A stretch of DNA of 64,000 nt from Artemisia argyi (GCA_030686995.1 CM060704.1:168460218-168524217); one strand, 5' to 3'. Counted from the first letter of the stretch, positions 33,061 through 43,881 are shown. The notes: generated from the sequence alone by a model not told the origin. Program-made: numbers and translations.

Positions 33061-35199
33061 TTATTGGTGTTCAGTGGGTGCAGGAGTAGGTCTTTTCAGT
33101 ATAGTCCTTCCTAACCCTGATTTCTCTTTAGGAGAATGTGGTTGAAAGACTAATGGTGCAAGGTCAGAATTGGGTTCTGCTCCCTGAAGTTGTTTCAGTG
33201 GAGGGAGTGGTGAATCAGACTTAGACTCTGTGATGGACTCAGTAGGACTAAGTTCATCAGTGACTCCTAGCAGCTCCTTGATGGCCTGACTTTCAGGCTC
33301 CAGGATTCTTCCAGTGTTAAAATTTGGCAATTTACTATCAGGATTGTTTCTTTCAATCCAATCACTGGGTTTGGGAGCTAGTTCTTTGCTAGAGAGTATG
33401 TTGGTTAATAGAAAAGTTGTGGAATGGCTACTCTCCCCAGAAACTTCAGTGAGTTGATCATCACCCAGACCAGCCTTATTGGGGCTGGGTGAGAGACTCA
33501 GTGTTTCATAAAGTTTGGGGTTTTTCTGAGTCCACTTCCAAATAATTTCCTTTTCTTTCTTAAGTTCTTCCTGAAGAGCTTGATTTTGTTTTACAAGTTC
33601 AAAGTTTTGAATTTGAAGTGTGACACTTTCAAGCTTGGCTTGTTTTAAGGCAAGTAATTCATCTCTACAATGATTTAATTCAAAACTAAGTTTGTTAAAT
33701 TTTGAAAACAAATTAAGTCTTTGCTCTTCAACATACTTAAGATCAACATTAATATAGTCTAAGTAAGATTTCCAATCATCATTATCATCCATAGAAAGTA
33801 AAAGATTTACCTTCCTCATTGTGATGTTGACCCATTCACCATTTCTTGCATGACTCTTCCCCACAGCAAGTTTGTTGTCTTCTGACAGAGCCATCAGGGC
33901 ACTGATGTGAACTTCATCATCATCAGAGGACACTTCAACCTCATCCCAGTCATATGTTTCAGCAACAAGCCCTTTGTTCTTGGCTTGAGTAGGCTTTGGA
34001 GCCTGAGGAGGCTGAGAGACTGTTGAGGATGATTCAAGAAGGGCAAGCTTAGCTTTTGCCTTTCTGTACTTTGCTTCAAAGTCAATTTGAGGGACTTTTT
34101 CAAATCTTTGACTAGACTGAAGCATTTTTGGTTGAAATTTGTTGGGGCCTGAAAAAGAGTTATTTCCTGAAAATTTGAAAGATGGTTCTGAGGTTGTTTT
34201 TGAAAAACAATCTTTAGCAAAATGCCCCATTTTGCCACATTTAAAGTTTGAAAAACAATCTTTAGCAAAATGCCCCATTTTGCCACATTTAAAGCATTCA
34301 GTATTGTCATTTGCTTTAGAAGGAAATTTGTTTTTCTTAAAAAACCTTTTTGAATTAGCAAGGAGTGCTCTTTCATGAAATTCAATTTGAAGATCATTAA
34401 GATACTCCTCACTGGTTCTTTGGTCAACCTCATCATCAGATCCATCCTGAAAATCCTGCACAACACCTTTAGAATAGAAAGCAGTTGATATGGGTGTAAT
34501 TGTCAAGGCCTTTTTGGTCTCCTGAGCTTTACCAGGGTATCTCCTGGTGATAAGATTGTCTTCATAGACAAACTTCCCATAAATGGCAGGGAGCTCAAGG
34601 TTCTGAATGTGGTTTGCATTTCTCAATCCTTGAGAGAAGTTTAACCACTTCTCAGGGAGACTGTTGACAAAACCAACATTGATTTCATGTTTTGACAGTA
34701 TAACACCATCATTGGTCAGCTCATTCAGGAGGGTCTTATACCGAGTATAAGTCTCAGAGAGACTTTCAGAATCCTTGGCCCTGAAGGTATTGAATTCAAG
34801 CTTCAGGTCCATGATTCTATTCTCTTTGGTATCAGAAGGCCCTTCATAGCTATGAACCAGGTCAGTCCATGTCTGCTGGGCAGTGGGACAGTTGATCACT
34901 GATTCCATTATATCATCAGGAAGGCATGATATAATGATGCTTTTCAGGCGCTGGTCTTGATTGACCACCCTCCTTTCATCTGGGGTCCACTGAGCTTCAG
35001 GTTTGATTAAACCTTGGGCAGTTGTTGGGACATATGGACCCTCATTAATCAATTTGATGTAATAAGGTTCCATCCCAGTTAAGTAGCAAAGCATTCGCTT
35101 TTTCCACTTATTAAATTTGCCAGCTTCAAGTCGAGGGGCAGTTGCTGAATAACTTCCACCCTTTTTATCAACAAGCTGGGGAACATCTATGTCAGTCAT
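33061..35199 (-). CDS. gag: Copia Gag (UBN2-type), large N-terminal part
   Basis: 712 residues. The N-terminal half carries the Copia gag (UBN2) domain: KFNKWKKRMLCYLTG near residue 28, CPTAQQTWTDLVHSYEG near 103, and LSETYTRYKTLLNEL near 148. Two identical CCHC knuckles (CGKMGHFAKDC) follow at about residues 305-330, produced by a 48-bp tandem DNA duplication. The last third is a coiled coil and an acidic, Pro/Ser-rich tail ending at TAA (33061). The start Met at 35199 lies 74 bp after the primer-binding site, consistent with the family. Frames before and after this ORF are the same, so the TAA is most likely a mutation. Confidence 0.85.
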   Translation of the reverse strand: MTDIDVPQLVDKKGGSYSATAPRLEAGKFNKWKKRMLCYLTGMEPYYIKLINEGPYVPTTAQGLIKPEAQWTPDERRVVNQDQRLKSIIISCLPDDIMESVINCPTAQQTWTDLVHSYEGPSDTKENRIMDLKLEFNTFRAKDSESLSETYTRYKTLLNELTNDGVILSKHEINVGFVNSLPEKWLNFSQGLRNANHIQNLELPAIYGKFVYEDNLITRRYPGKAQETKKALTITPISTAFYSKGVVQDFQDGSDDEVDQRTSEEYLNDLQIEFHERALLANSKRFFKKNKFPSKANDNTECFKCGKMGHFAKDCFSNFKCGKMGHFAKDCFSKTTSEPSFKFSGNNSFSGPNKFQPKMLQSSQRFEKVPQIDFEAKYRKAKAKLALLESSSTVSQPPQAPKPTQAKNKGLVAETYDWDEVEVSSDDDEVHISALMALSEDNKLAVGKSHARNGEWVNITMRKVNLLLSMDDNDDWKSYLDYINVDLKYVEEQRLNLFSKFNKLSFELNHCRDELLALKQAKLESVTLQIQNFELVKQNQALQEELKKEKEIIWKWTQKNPKLYETLSLSPSPNKAGLGDDQLTEVSGESSHSTTFLLTNILSSKELAPKPSDWIERNNPDSKLPNFNTGRILEPESQAIKELLGVTDELSPTESITESKSDSPLPPLKQLQGAEPNSDLAPLVFQPHSPKEKSGLGRTILKRPTPAPTEHQ
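34201..34296 (-). repeat. 48-bp tandem duplication within gag
   Basis: Two adjacent 48-bp units (34201-34248, 34249-34296) are identical over at least 46 bases. Each encodes one complete CCHC zinc knuckle, and the reading frame is kept. Confidence 0.95.
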
Positions 35200-35272
35200 A
35201 GTGGGATCTTGATTTTAAAAAACTTGAGCACTCTTTGGTTTTGAAAACAGGTATAAGTTTTACAAATCAGAG

Positions 35273-35284
35273 GCTCTGATACCA
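35273..35284 (-). other. Primer-binding site, initiator tRNA-Met
   Basis: The minus strand reads TGGTATCAGAGC, two bases from the LTR end at 35287. Confidence 0.92.
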
Positions 35285-35286
35285 CT

Positions 35287-36172
35287 TGTTGGTCCCTTTT
35301 ACTTGGTTATCAGTAACTAAAGAGTTAAAGTAACCAAGTTATATGACTTGAACACAGATGTATGAAAATGATTAACAATAAAGTAACGTAAAAATAAGAG
35401 ACAATATTTTCCAACGTTTAATTCTTTATTAGAAGTTAATCACAAAGAATCGTACCCAAGTGTTTGCGGAATAACACTTGGGGTTGAATTGACAAGTATT
35501 GTATGGACTCCTCACTAAACTCAACTAAGTTGAGTGACAACTTAAATTACCCACTGAGCTATCTCAGGGGCTTGTGTTGTTCTTTGGAGGAGTAAAGTGG
35601 TTTGTGAATGCTTTGCATTAATTGCACAAACTTGTCAACTTTTACTCCTCACATTTGCTTCCTATTTATACACAAGTATAGAACAACTAAATATACATTG
35701 GACCTAAAGCTTCCTTAACAATATCTTGAAAGATATTATTCTTCTGGCAAGGAACCTTCATTGAGTTAGATCCAAAAGGCACTTTCTGATGACAGACTGG
35801 TTTTAACCATTTGGGGAAAGTTTGACATTAAAGTGATAAAGCACTTTAATAAAGCAGCTCAGACTTTCCCGCCCAGTCCCGCCAAAACTTCAGTCTTCAT
35901 GTCATCAGTCTTCAGTACGATTAAGTTGTTGAGGAGTCATTGGGGTTCAGTGAGTTATTGTCATCCTCACTGAACCCATCACCTTCTTCTTGGCTTAGAT
36001 TACACTTCACTGAGTTCCGCCTCACTGAATGGAGAACCTTTCTTCTTAGGCTCGGTCTTAGCCTCCTGAAGGTGACTCACTGAGTTACTGTTCACTCAGT
36101 GACTTGTTTGCACTTAGGTTATTTTACGTTCAAATCCTTGTTAGAAGATGTGGGGAATTCAGTGACCCAACA
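35287..36172 (-). mobile_element. Copia LTR, 886 bp
   Basis: Plus-strand ends are TGTTGGTCCC and GACCCAACA, giving terminal inverted TGTTGG/CCAACA. The TATA box TATAAATAG (minus strand) is at 35662-35670. CACTGA/TCAGTG words recur through U3. Only the 5' LTR is present; the base after it starts TATCG, and no partner target duplication can be checked. Confidence 0.9.
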
Positions 36173-36245
36173 TATCGTAATATTTGCATTAACACCGTTC
36201 AATTTAAACGATTTTTTTTTAAATACAAAATAAACTTAAACACCC

Positions 36246-36253
36246 TATAAATA
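36246..36253 (+). promoter_or_regulatory. TATA box of the dead SANT-like gene
   Basis: CCTATAAATACC lies about 95 bp upstream of ATG 36343 and is followed by an A/C-rich leader. Confidence 0.5.
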
Positions 36254-36342
36254 CCAAACCATTTTACATACATTTTCCTCACTACAATTCAACCAAAACA
36301 TAAATATTTCTCACTACAATTCAACTCAAAAATCCCAAAACA

Positions 36343-37532
36343 ATGTCTCAAAACCAAATGAACCTGGATATTTCACGAACCTCCTAACTTCAAACCAACG
36401 ACAATACGGGGGATCGTCAAACCCGTCTACCCCCTCCTCGCAAAAATCAAACACTTCATCGCCATATGGTTCACAACAATTAAATCCAAATGACATTTAT
36501 CTCAACCAAAAATATGCGTTTCAACAAGGATTCACAAATCAAGCCCAACGATATCCGGCACCACAATTTTATAACCCGTCCCAACCATCCACGTTTCCTA
36601 CTCCTCAATCACAACCACAATTCGAATCACAACCACCATTCGAATCACAACCACCATTCGAATCACAGCCATTCGGGTCACAATTTAAAGTACCACAACC
36701 ACGTGAACCGGCCAAATATAGAGGAAAAAAAGCCATGGCCAAAAAATCCAAAAAGGTCGTGGATTTAGATGCCGACAAGGATGATGACTTAGAAGCAGTT
36801 GGTACGCGTGTGACTCGGAAATGGACCAAGGCCGAAGAAAAGTTGCTTGCGGAAATTTGGATAGGAATTTCCCAAGACAAAGATGTGGGAAATGACCGTT
36901 CCGACGATTTCTTTTTGAACGAAATTGCTGAGATGTTCAACGAGCGAACTATTGATGACCCTTGTACCAAAAATATGCTCACCGGTAAATAGACGAGGCT
37001 TAATGTCGACTGCCAAAAATTCAACGCCATTTATAAACATTTGCAGCGTCGAAGTGGTGAAAATGAGCACGATCATCTGGAAAATGTGAAGATGAACTTC
37101 GAAGAACGCTTTGGTACGAGGGGTTTCACGTATGTTCAAGTTTGGGATATATTGAAAAATTACCCCAAATGGGATGCCGAGGAACCGATAAACATTACAT
37201 GTCTCGAGGATGTATCCGGCCCGGACAAACGACCTCGTCCCAAAAGAGTCAATAAACGAGCTTCAAAGAAACAAAAGTCGACTTCAACGTCGAGCGCACC
37301 GAGCTCCGGCGGGAGTCAGACGAGTACTTTTTCGGGACAATTATCCGAAAAGTATTCGCAAACAAAAGACGCTCAAATGGCTTGTTACTAGGCGATGAGG
37401 AAGAAGGAAGAAAAGGCGTTGGAAATGCAGATGCTCATGCTAGATGCCAGCTTGGTTACTGACCCGGTAAAATCCGAAATCATTCGCAAGAGGCAAGCAA
37501 AAATAGTTAAAGAAATTCCAAAATATCAATGA
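36343..37532 (+). pseudogene. SANT/trihelix-like protein (NAM-associated type), degenerate
   Basis: Resembles the plant family often labelled 'glutathione S-transferase T3-like' or 'NAM-associated C-terminal', whose members include the DNA-binding partner of PIF/Harbinger transposases. It has a Gln/Pro/Ser-rich N-terminus with an 18-bp tandem repeat (FESQPP, 36607-36680), a basic KKAMAKKSKK stretch, the SANT-like RKWTKAEEKLLAEIWIGIS region (about 36816), a FEERFGTRGFTYVQVWDIL segment and a C-terminal helix with RKKEEKALEMQMLML. Lesions: a stop after 14 codons plus a frame change near 36385, TAG at 36990-36992 (expected Trp before TRLN) and TAG at 37389-37391 (probably from GAG). Confidence 0.75.
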
Positions 37533-37544
37533 CGATGATAGCGA

Positions 37545-37960
37545 CTAAAATGTTTAAGTTTCATATTATTCGTCCAAGTAACAAGAGCTCTTCTTGGACG
37601 GATATCTTTCCAAACCACACCAACTGAAAAATCTTTTAAACCACCTAAATTGTCCCTCCAATACAATGTGTCTTTCGAACCAAGGAGAATAGGAGGAACA
37701 TTAAGACTGTACACAATGGGATAACGAGTAGCCCATTCAATAGGCCACAACCATGACCCATTTTGAATAACATCCACAACCTTATCAATTGTGTTAAAAC
37801 CAGTCCAGAAAATTCACGAACGAAATAGAATCCCTTAAAGGACAACGAGCACACCATCTATCAAACCAAACCGAGGTTGTCGTCCCATCACTAATTCGAT
37901 ACCAAAAATGAGGGTAAAGTGATATTTTATTACTTTCCAACCTTCAATTCTGAGCCTATT
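37545..37960 (-). pseudogene. LINE reverse transcriptase C-terminal scrap
   Basis: Pieces in shifted frames match the region just before and within the zf-RVT domain of plant L1-type LINEs: SDGTTTSVWFDRWC, then IEWATRYP...LYWRDNLGG, then FSVGVVWKDIRPRRALVTW. At least one frameshift. It abuts the end of the SANT-like pseudogene. Confidence 0.7.
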
Positions 37961-39184
37961 AAAAATCTCAATATTTTTCGATTACATTTTTTTTTTAACA
38001 CTTAAGAAAGACATTAAAACAAACAAATTAAGCCTTATTTGGTTCTCCTTCTACCAAACAATAACATTTTTTTTTTTTCTTAACCTTTGAACTACTACAA
38101 ACAATAAAGCCACAACAAAGATGGACTCAAAAAAATAATTAAATAAAATTAAAAAATAAATAAAAGACACCCTCCTCCACTAGCGAGTGTTTTTTAACCC
38201 AACCACCAGCTAGGGAAAGGGTTCGGTTAAGGTATCCGATAACAACACCCCCACGGAGTAGATTTTGAGTGCGTTAGAGTAGATGACGTCACACGAGTAG
38301 ATTTTGAGTGCGTTATAGCAGATGACGTCACAACAGGTTACGACTTATTTTAATATACTGACAAGGAACATTCGAAATTTGGGTGACGTCATACAAATTT
38401 TTTTGACAAAAAGTCGTACATTATCATGATGATTGTTCAGTAGTACTTTTGTCCAATGTTTTGAAAGGGTAGTATGGTTAATACACCACAAATTATTTAA
38501 ATATTACTGTAAATATTTGTTTCTCTCAGTACTAAATGTGTCAGGTTATGTAAAAAGTAGTTTAACACTATTATACTTTGTATTCGACTATTCCATGTCC
38601 ATCTTTTACAAACAAGCATTCAAAACCAATTTTAATGTCTAAAATGATACAGAGCTGCTGGAAATATCTCAGCTGCCACCACCAATCTCACTTGAACAAC
38701 CACCGATCTAAACACCATTTCGTCCCATTGTCTTCCCCACCCAAACCCTACCAAACAAACCATCATCATCGGAAGGGTTACCCGAACAACTACCACCACC
38801 AGCTTTGCCACTCAACTCCGACCAAAACCCCACTAACCGAACCACCAGAGGAACCGTCACACGACGACAACCGCTAGAACTTAATCTCGTATTTTATTTT
38901 TCCGGCGCTCTTGACAATGTTTGGAACACCACGCGCCCGCGACAACAGTTTCCAACCGCTGTTTTATGCCGTTGTCTGCCGCCTGAAACGGCCAACCACC
39001 GTTGCGAGAGTTATATTTTTTTTTCTGTGAGATTTTGATTTTTTAGAAAGAGAGTATGAGATACTTGTGTGTGAGAGAGAAGTGTGTGAGAGAGATATAT
39101 TATTTTTTATTTAGGTCTAATATTGGATGTGATCACTGTTGTGGAAAGACTAATTTGGTGGTGTGTAAAGACACAAACCCGTTT
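37961..39184. other. No gene seen; short CRE-like tandem repeat inside
   Basis: AT-rich at first, then a 39-bp tandem repeat (38256-38332), then a C-rich stretch (38640-39010) whose ORFs are low-complexity, with a (GA)n-like piece at 39050-39110. Confidence 0.4.
38256..38332. repeat. 39-bp tandem repeat with TGACGTCA palindromes
   Basis: Two units (GAGTAGATTTTGAGTGCGTT...GATGACGTCACA) start at 38256 and 38295. TGACGTCA occurs at 38284 and 38323, and a third copy lies outside the repeat at 38384. Confidence 0.9.
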
Positions 39185-39530
39185 TGAAAACAAAGTTCAA
39201 AATTGACCCGGTCGAGTTACCGGTCACCGGGTCAACCGGTTGGACCGCTGGGTCAACTCGGTTTTGAATTTGTTATTTTTTATTTTTTTGACCGGTTCGA
39301 CCACCGGGTCAACCGGTTCGACCGCCGGGTCAACCCGGGTTTTGATTTAAAAAATTCGAAAAACGAAACCCGGCCGGGTTTCGATAACCGGGTTGACCCG
39401 GGTCACTCAAAACCCGCCGGGTCACACCGGTTAACCCGGTTTTAGAAACCCGAGTTTTTTTGACCCGTTTTTTTGCCGGAACCGGTCGAACCGGTTAACC
39501 CGGCCGGGTGGACCCGGGTTTCAAAACATT
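39185..39530. repeat. CCGGGT/ACCGGTT-rich degenerate element
   Basis: Dense, alternating-strand copies of ACCGGGTCAACCGGTT-like words. The outer parts GTTTTGAAAAC (39183) and GTTTCAAAACATTGC (39514) are roughly inverted. Probably an old hAT-type MITE with an internal palindromic array; no clean target duplication. Confidence 0.55.
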
Positions 39531-39611
39531 GCTTTTGTCTTCCCGGTCACCTATCTACTATATGCATAATTTACACTAAAAACGAACCTCCATCTAACTA
39601 ACACTATAACC

Positions 39612-40561
39612 ATGGAAAATCTAAATTACACCGAAGAGCTTCCCATATCTCAATCATCAACGTGCTCTCACGCTGTAAATCCGCCTACTGCGCAGTAAGT
39701 TCCAGCATGTATTCTTCTATCTTGGTTTTTTCTTTTAGAATGTGTCCTTTAACAGTTGATTTTTCTGTTTGAATTTTGAAGGTGTGTAGCTTCCAACATT
39801 CATGGACCGCCCGAATCCACAATCATATTCATGGAGAGTTCAGACACTGATTTAAGTAATGCTAACAGAAGAGCCATTACCATTGAAGATGCATGTCAAG
39901 ACGCACCACAATTTCAATTTCATGCAACCAATGCAACTCCTGAGCAGTAAGTTCAATTCCCTTTTCGGAAACTTATTTTTATCTTAGATTCTTAGCAGGT
40001 TTTCACTTATCACTTCTTTGTGTATTTTATTTCTTATGTTAAGTTTTTTCTTTCAGAATTCATAAATATGGAGGAATATTGTATCTTTTATATGCGGGGG
40101 CTCTTGTCGTCATGTATCCATCATTGACACAACTCGCTCAACTCAAGTTTCAAAATAACGATCAATCTCCTTTTGAAACTCACAGTTCCTTTGCCAACAT
40201 GGCTGTGGTTGCTTTTACAATTGCCATACCGACTTCTGTGATTTTGTTTGCCATTGAAACTCAATTAGAAAGCTCAACAAGGGAACACTTCTACCCTATC
40301 TACTACATTTACAAGACCTTAAAGAGTGTTTTTTGCTTCTCTGGAATTCTTGCACCCTTCTCGCTTGTGTTGATGCTATTGATCCCACATAAGCTTAACT
40401 GGATTGGCTATATACTCATACTTGTACTTTTCATATTAATTTTTGCATGTAACTTTCTTTACTACAAAGTGATACTTCGCAAGAAAGATGCATCCAAATT
40501 CGGAACTGTCCAAAGTAATGAGATAGCGTTGCACATGGTAACCAACCAGGGGCAAGACTAG
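39612..40561 (+). CDS. Four-span membrane protein of unknown function (3 exons)
   Basis: CDS join 39612-39694, 39782-39946, 40057-40561 (83+165+505 nt, 250 residues). All four splice borders are GT-AG, and both donors read CA|GTAAGTT. The first 83 residues are hydrophilic and Ser/Asn-rich. Four hydrophobic segments follow at about 88-108, 128-149, 170-193 and 198-222, and the tail is short, basic then polar (VILRKKDASKF...). No signal peptide or recognised domain. The start is the first ATG after a leader with a weak CTATATGC at about 39558. No lesions are visible, making it the best candidate for a live host gene here. It resembles lineage-specific plant membrane proteins in general shape only. 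Confidence 0.7.
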
Positions 40562-40997
40562 TAAAGGACATTCCTTGTATATGAGTTCTGCTATGCAAAA
40601 TACCCTATGAAGAATAAGTTGTGTAATGTATTTCTCGATAAATGATGTTCTTGGCATCATATATATTATATAGTGATACGCTTTGTACTCTTATATGTAA
40701 TACATGTAATGCATGAAGATTTTGCATTATTTTAATGTCATGAATTCTGTTTAACTTAATTATTTTATACTGCATACATTTGTGATGTATCATGTATGTA
40801 TAGTTTCTCGGGGATTGTGGTGGTGATGGTGCATGCGGTGATATATTTTGAGTAGTATGTCAAGGTGGTGCGGTAGCTAAGAGAATAAAGAGATCTGTAT
40901 GTTTACATTACTTTTTCATATGATAACTCATGAATTAGGCTTTTTTTAGCCTAGTGACATCGAGCGACAGCTTGACACATAAACTATGGCTGAACAT
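40562..40997 (+). other. 3' flank of the membrane-protein gene
   Basis: AT-rich, with AATAAG- and AATGTA-like words (40611-40630) that could serve polyadenylation. No further gene seen. Confidence 0.4.
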
Positions 40998-41207
40998 TCA
41001 AGTCTCAACTGAGACATATATACTCCAGTGTATCCATTTCTCAAACGAGGGTCACATTGCTATAGCACAAACTTAAGATATATCATATATTATGTCTACC
41101 TATCCAAAAGTAACATTCAACTTTTATGCGTGTGAGTACGTGACTATGGTCACCAGGCGGCCCTCGATATCCAAGCTTTCAAAAAGTTAAGTCCGGTAAA
41201 AAAAAAA

Positions 41208-41476
41208 GGGATTTGGTCGAAGAATAGCAATTTACTTTCTCAAATGTACCGATCTAGTAGTTGAACTTTTTTTATGTCGTAGACATGTAACGAACTTTTA
41301 TAAATGTTCCAATTTGATACGTGATGATGACATGTCACATTATAAATGGTGCCACGTGTCAGAGTTTCAGGTATATATGACACTTCATCATCACAGTAAT
41401 GAATTGGAACACTTATGAAAATTCATTACTAGATCGGTACATTTGAAAAAGTACATATCTACTTCGACCAAATCCT
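41208..41476. mobile_element. Foldback MITE
   Basis: 269 bp with inverted ends of about 45 bp (GGATTTGGTCGAAG...; both arms contain CTCAAATGTACCGATCTAGT or a close variant). Absent from the corresponding place in the second duplication copy. Confidence 0.8.
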
Positions 41477-42748
41477 TAAAACAAAAGAGCTTTGATATAC
41501 AGCCAAGGTCTAATTTGGGCTCGTACAGGGTGGGCTGGAAACAATACAAGGCCCAACATCTTTTAAAGCCTCAAAAAGTAATCCGCTGTCCAATATGAAC
41601 ATAGTCTACGGCCCATATTTAAAGCTCAAGCTGTTTAGTGTTTTTGTTAAATTTAATTTTTCAATGTTTACATTACATAGATCACAATTCAGAAAATAAA
41701 AACCATACAAGTTGCATATGTGGTGCTTTGATGATACATGCTGCCTTTTTCTCGTGTCAGAAAGAACTAGTTTCGTCCCAAAAACATCTAAATATAATAA
41801 CATCTCATGTAAATCTGTTTAGAGAAACTATTTAGGTTGACTAAGACATTATCAATACGATTTTCTGAGATGACTACCATCTAGTTTGATCGTGTTTATG
41901 TACACAAATCATTTAGTGACCTCGAACTTACAACTGATGGATCGTCAATTCTTTTGCTATAAAGTGTCATATTTTGTCAATATAATACTTTGTTCGGGTG
42001 AAAACAAGTATTTTGAACGAAGGGTGAAAATAAGTTGATTATTGTATTTTTTTTTTTTTTTTTTTTTTGATAGCTAAAACACCCCATTACTAATTGGGCC
42101 AATGTTAGAGGATTGTCAAGGTGAAACTACTAATTAATATTTGGTAAATAAAAGTTACGGACCTTGTTCCCCCTGTTAGCTTAACACGTGTTTGTCTCGC
42201 CAGCTTATGGGTCGACATATCCGGAGGGGTATCCGAGTTCACTCCCTTGAAGCTAAACTTCAAGATGACTCAGTTTGCAGTTGTCAGAGGTGTTGTATCC
42301 GCTCTATCCTTGTGTTCATGTGTGGCACCAACTTAGTTATTCAAACTAGTATTATATATTTACGATTTTCTTTGAAATTTAGACTAATTATTACACCTAT
42401 TATGTTTATGCAACAACTGGTCAACATGTGAAAAGTATATTGTGCAACATCGTGCTTAAATCAGTGTAACTTCATAAAAAATAATCGTGAACCTATGATC
42501 TCGGTGTTACGTATCCTGTTGTTGGACTCAAAGAGATCCAAGCATCCCCGTTAGTTATGGACCAATGAATGTTTTCCATAAAAGAAGACAATAATCAGAG
42601 ATTATTTAAAAAATAAAATAAAGAATAAAAAAAATAATTCCGGCTAGGAAAATGTGGATAAATAATACTCCACTACCTTTTAAGAATGCAGCCTTTGTTT
42701 TAAAAAGAATACAACCATGGTGATCAGAATCCGTTACTGTAAGTCTGT

Positions 42749-42932
42749 AAGGGGTTGTTTCTTTTTTTTGTATGGGGAAGGAATAGTGGGGTCCACATCT
42801 ATATTAGCATCTTAATGAGGAGAGGTTAGTATTTTTTGGTTTATGGGTATAGAGGAAGTAATGAAAAACTAGTGGGTCCTATTTAAAAAGAAATATTATT
42901 AAATGTTATGGAAAAAAAAGAAACACAACCTA
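42749..42932. mobile_element. hAT-like MITE
   Basis: About 180 bp with ends AGGGGTTGTTTCTTTTT and AAAGAAACACAACCT (imperfect inverted repeat). Target duplication not clear. It lies in a part of the segmental duplication that is missing from the other copy. Confidence 0.55.
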
Positions 42933-43881
42933 AGTTTAGTAGCGAGTCCATTTTATAATCATTTAGACCACCACCCTAATAAACCTGATACCGACTAACC
43001 CAAGTTCTAGATGGGTCACGTCCATGTATATGTTTTTTTAGTCGCAATCCAAATTGACCCGATTCGAATTGACTCGAACCCAACCCGACTAACACCCCGG
43101 CCTAGTTGTAGTAATTCTCTTTTAATAAAGCACATCAGCACATCGGATCTCATTTAGCTTAAAAACATGCTTGGTTGAAATAAGTCTAGCCAAACACCCC
43201 TTGACAGAACTTTAACTATTTACAAAACACTCATCTGAATCAAGCTTTCAAACCATTCCAAATCTTTATAAAAAATAGAAAAGTAGTAAAATATAATGTA
43301 AAAAATGGAAAATATAGATTTTGAAAATGATTAAAGGAGGCTCAGATCTGTTAGAAAAAAAGGCATGAAACAAAGAGGATAAAACCGCCATGGCTGCAAA
43401 ATAAATAAATTGCCACGCCAAGATACGGCTAATCTCAAACTTTGTTCAAATTCACTCAGACAAAAATCAATTTACTAATTAATATCATCATTGCCCCATA
43501 AATAATACTACTCCGTACTCAAAGTTGAATATAAAGATGGCTTCTTGTTTATAGTGTTGGTGTTGTTGGTATTGGTGGTATTGTTGTGCACGGGTACTCG
43601 TCTAGTATTTATAAAAACACAAAAACAAACATAAAAACACAGATTGAGGTTGTTGAGGGGGTTAAGGAAAATCATTGGCAGTAAGAGGCGGCAACAACCT
43701 TAAAAAAAAACCATTTTTTTTATGTTCCACTTTTGGCTCCCTCATTTCTTATGATTTTTGTCTGAGTGCTGCTTTCTTTCTTTCTTTCTTTCATTTTTTT
43801 TTTTTTCCTTAACCCTAGAGTGTGTTTGTTGCCATATTGTTGTTTATATACTTGGTTTTGGAAGTTCGGGGTGTTTGGTAA

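Larger units (their letters stand above)
30640..36172 (-). mobile_element. Copia retrotransposon, 3'-truncated (possibly SIRE-like)
   Basis: On the minus strand: 5' LTR (36172-35287), initiator-Met primer-binding site (35284-35273), gag (35199-32383), protease-integrase (32367-30856), then the linker to reverse transcriptase (NIIGEPTEGMLTRN, about 30700-30655), after which homology stops. Reverse transcriptase, RNase H and the 3' LTR are missing. Gag to integrase is one frame interrupted by three stop codons. The long coiled-coil gag suggests a SIRE/Maximus-type element, but I could not verify that. Confidence 0.88.
40998..43881. repeat. Diverged segmental duplication, copy 1
   Basis: Blocks 40998-41200, 41485-41860, 43095-43450 and 43660-43881 match, in the same order and orientation, 52305-52625, 59040-59400, 59525-59900 and 60150-60357. 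Sequence between blocks differs by insertions. No ORF is conserved between the copies, so the function of the duplicated host DNA is unknown. Confidence 0.8.

Noticed and set aside
30856..33063. Programmed stop-codon readthrough between gag and pol
   Set aside because: Three different stops, none in a known readthrough context such as TAG-CAR-YYA; simple mutation is more likely.
38578..38877. ORF in the C-rich stretch before the membrane-protein gene
   Set aside because: Low-complexity His/Pro/Thr composition, overlapping alternative frames and no splice context.
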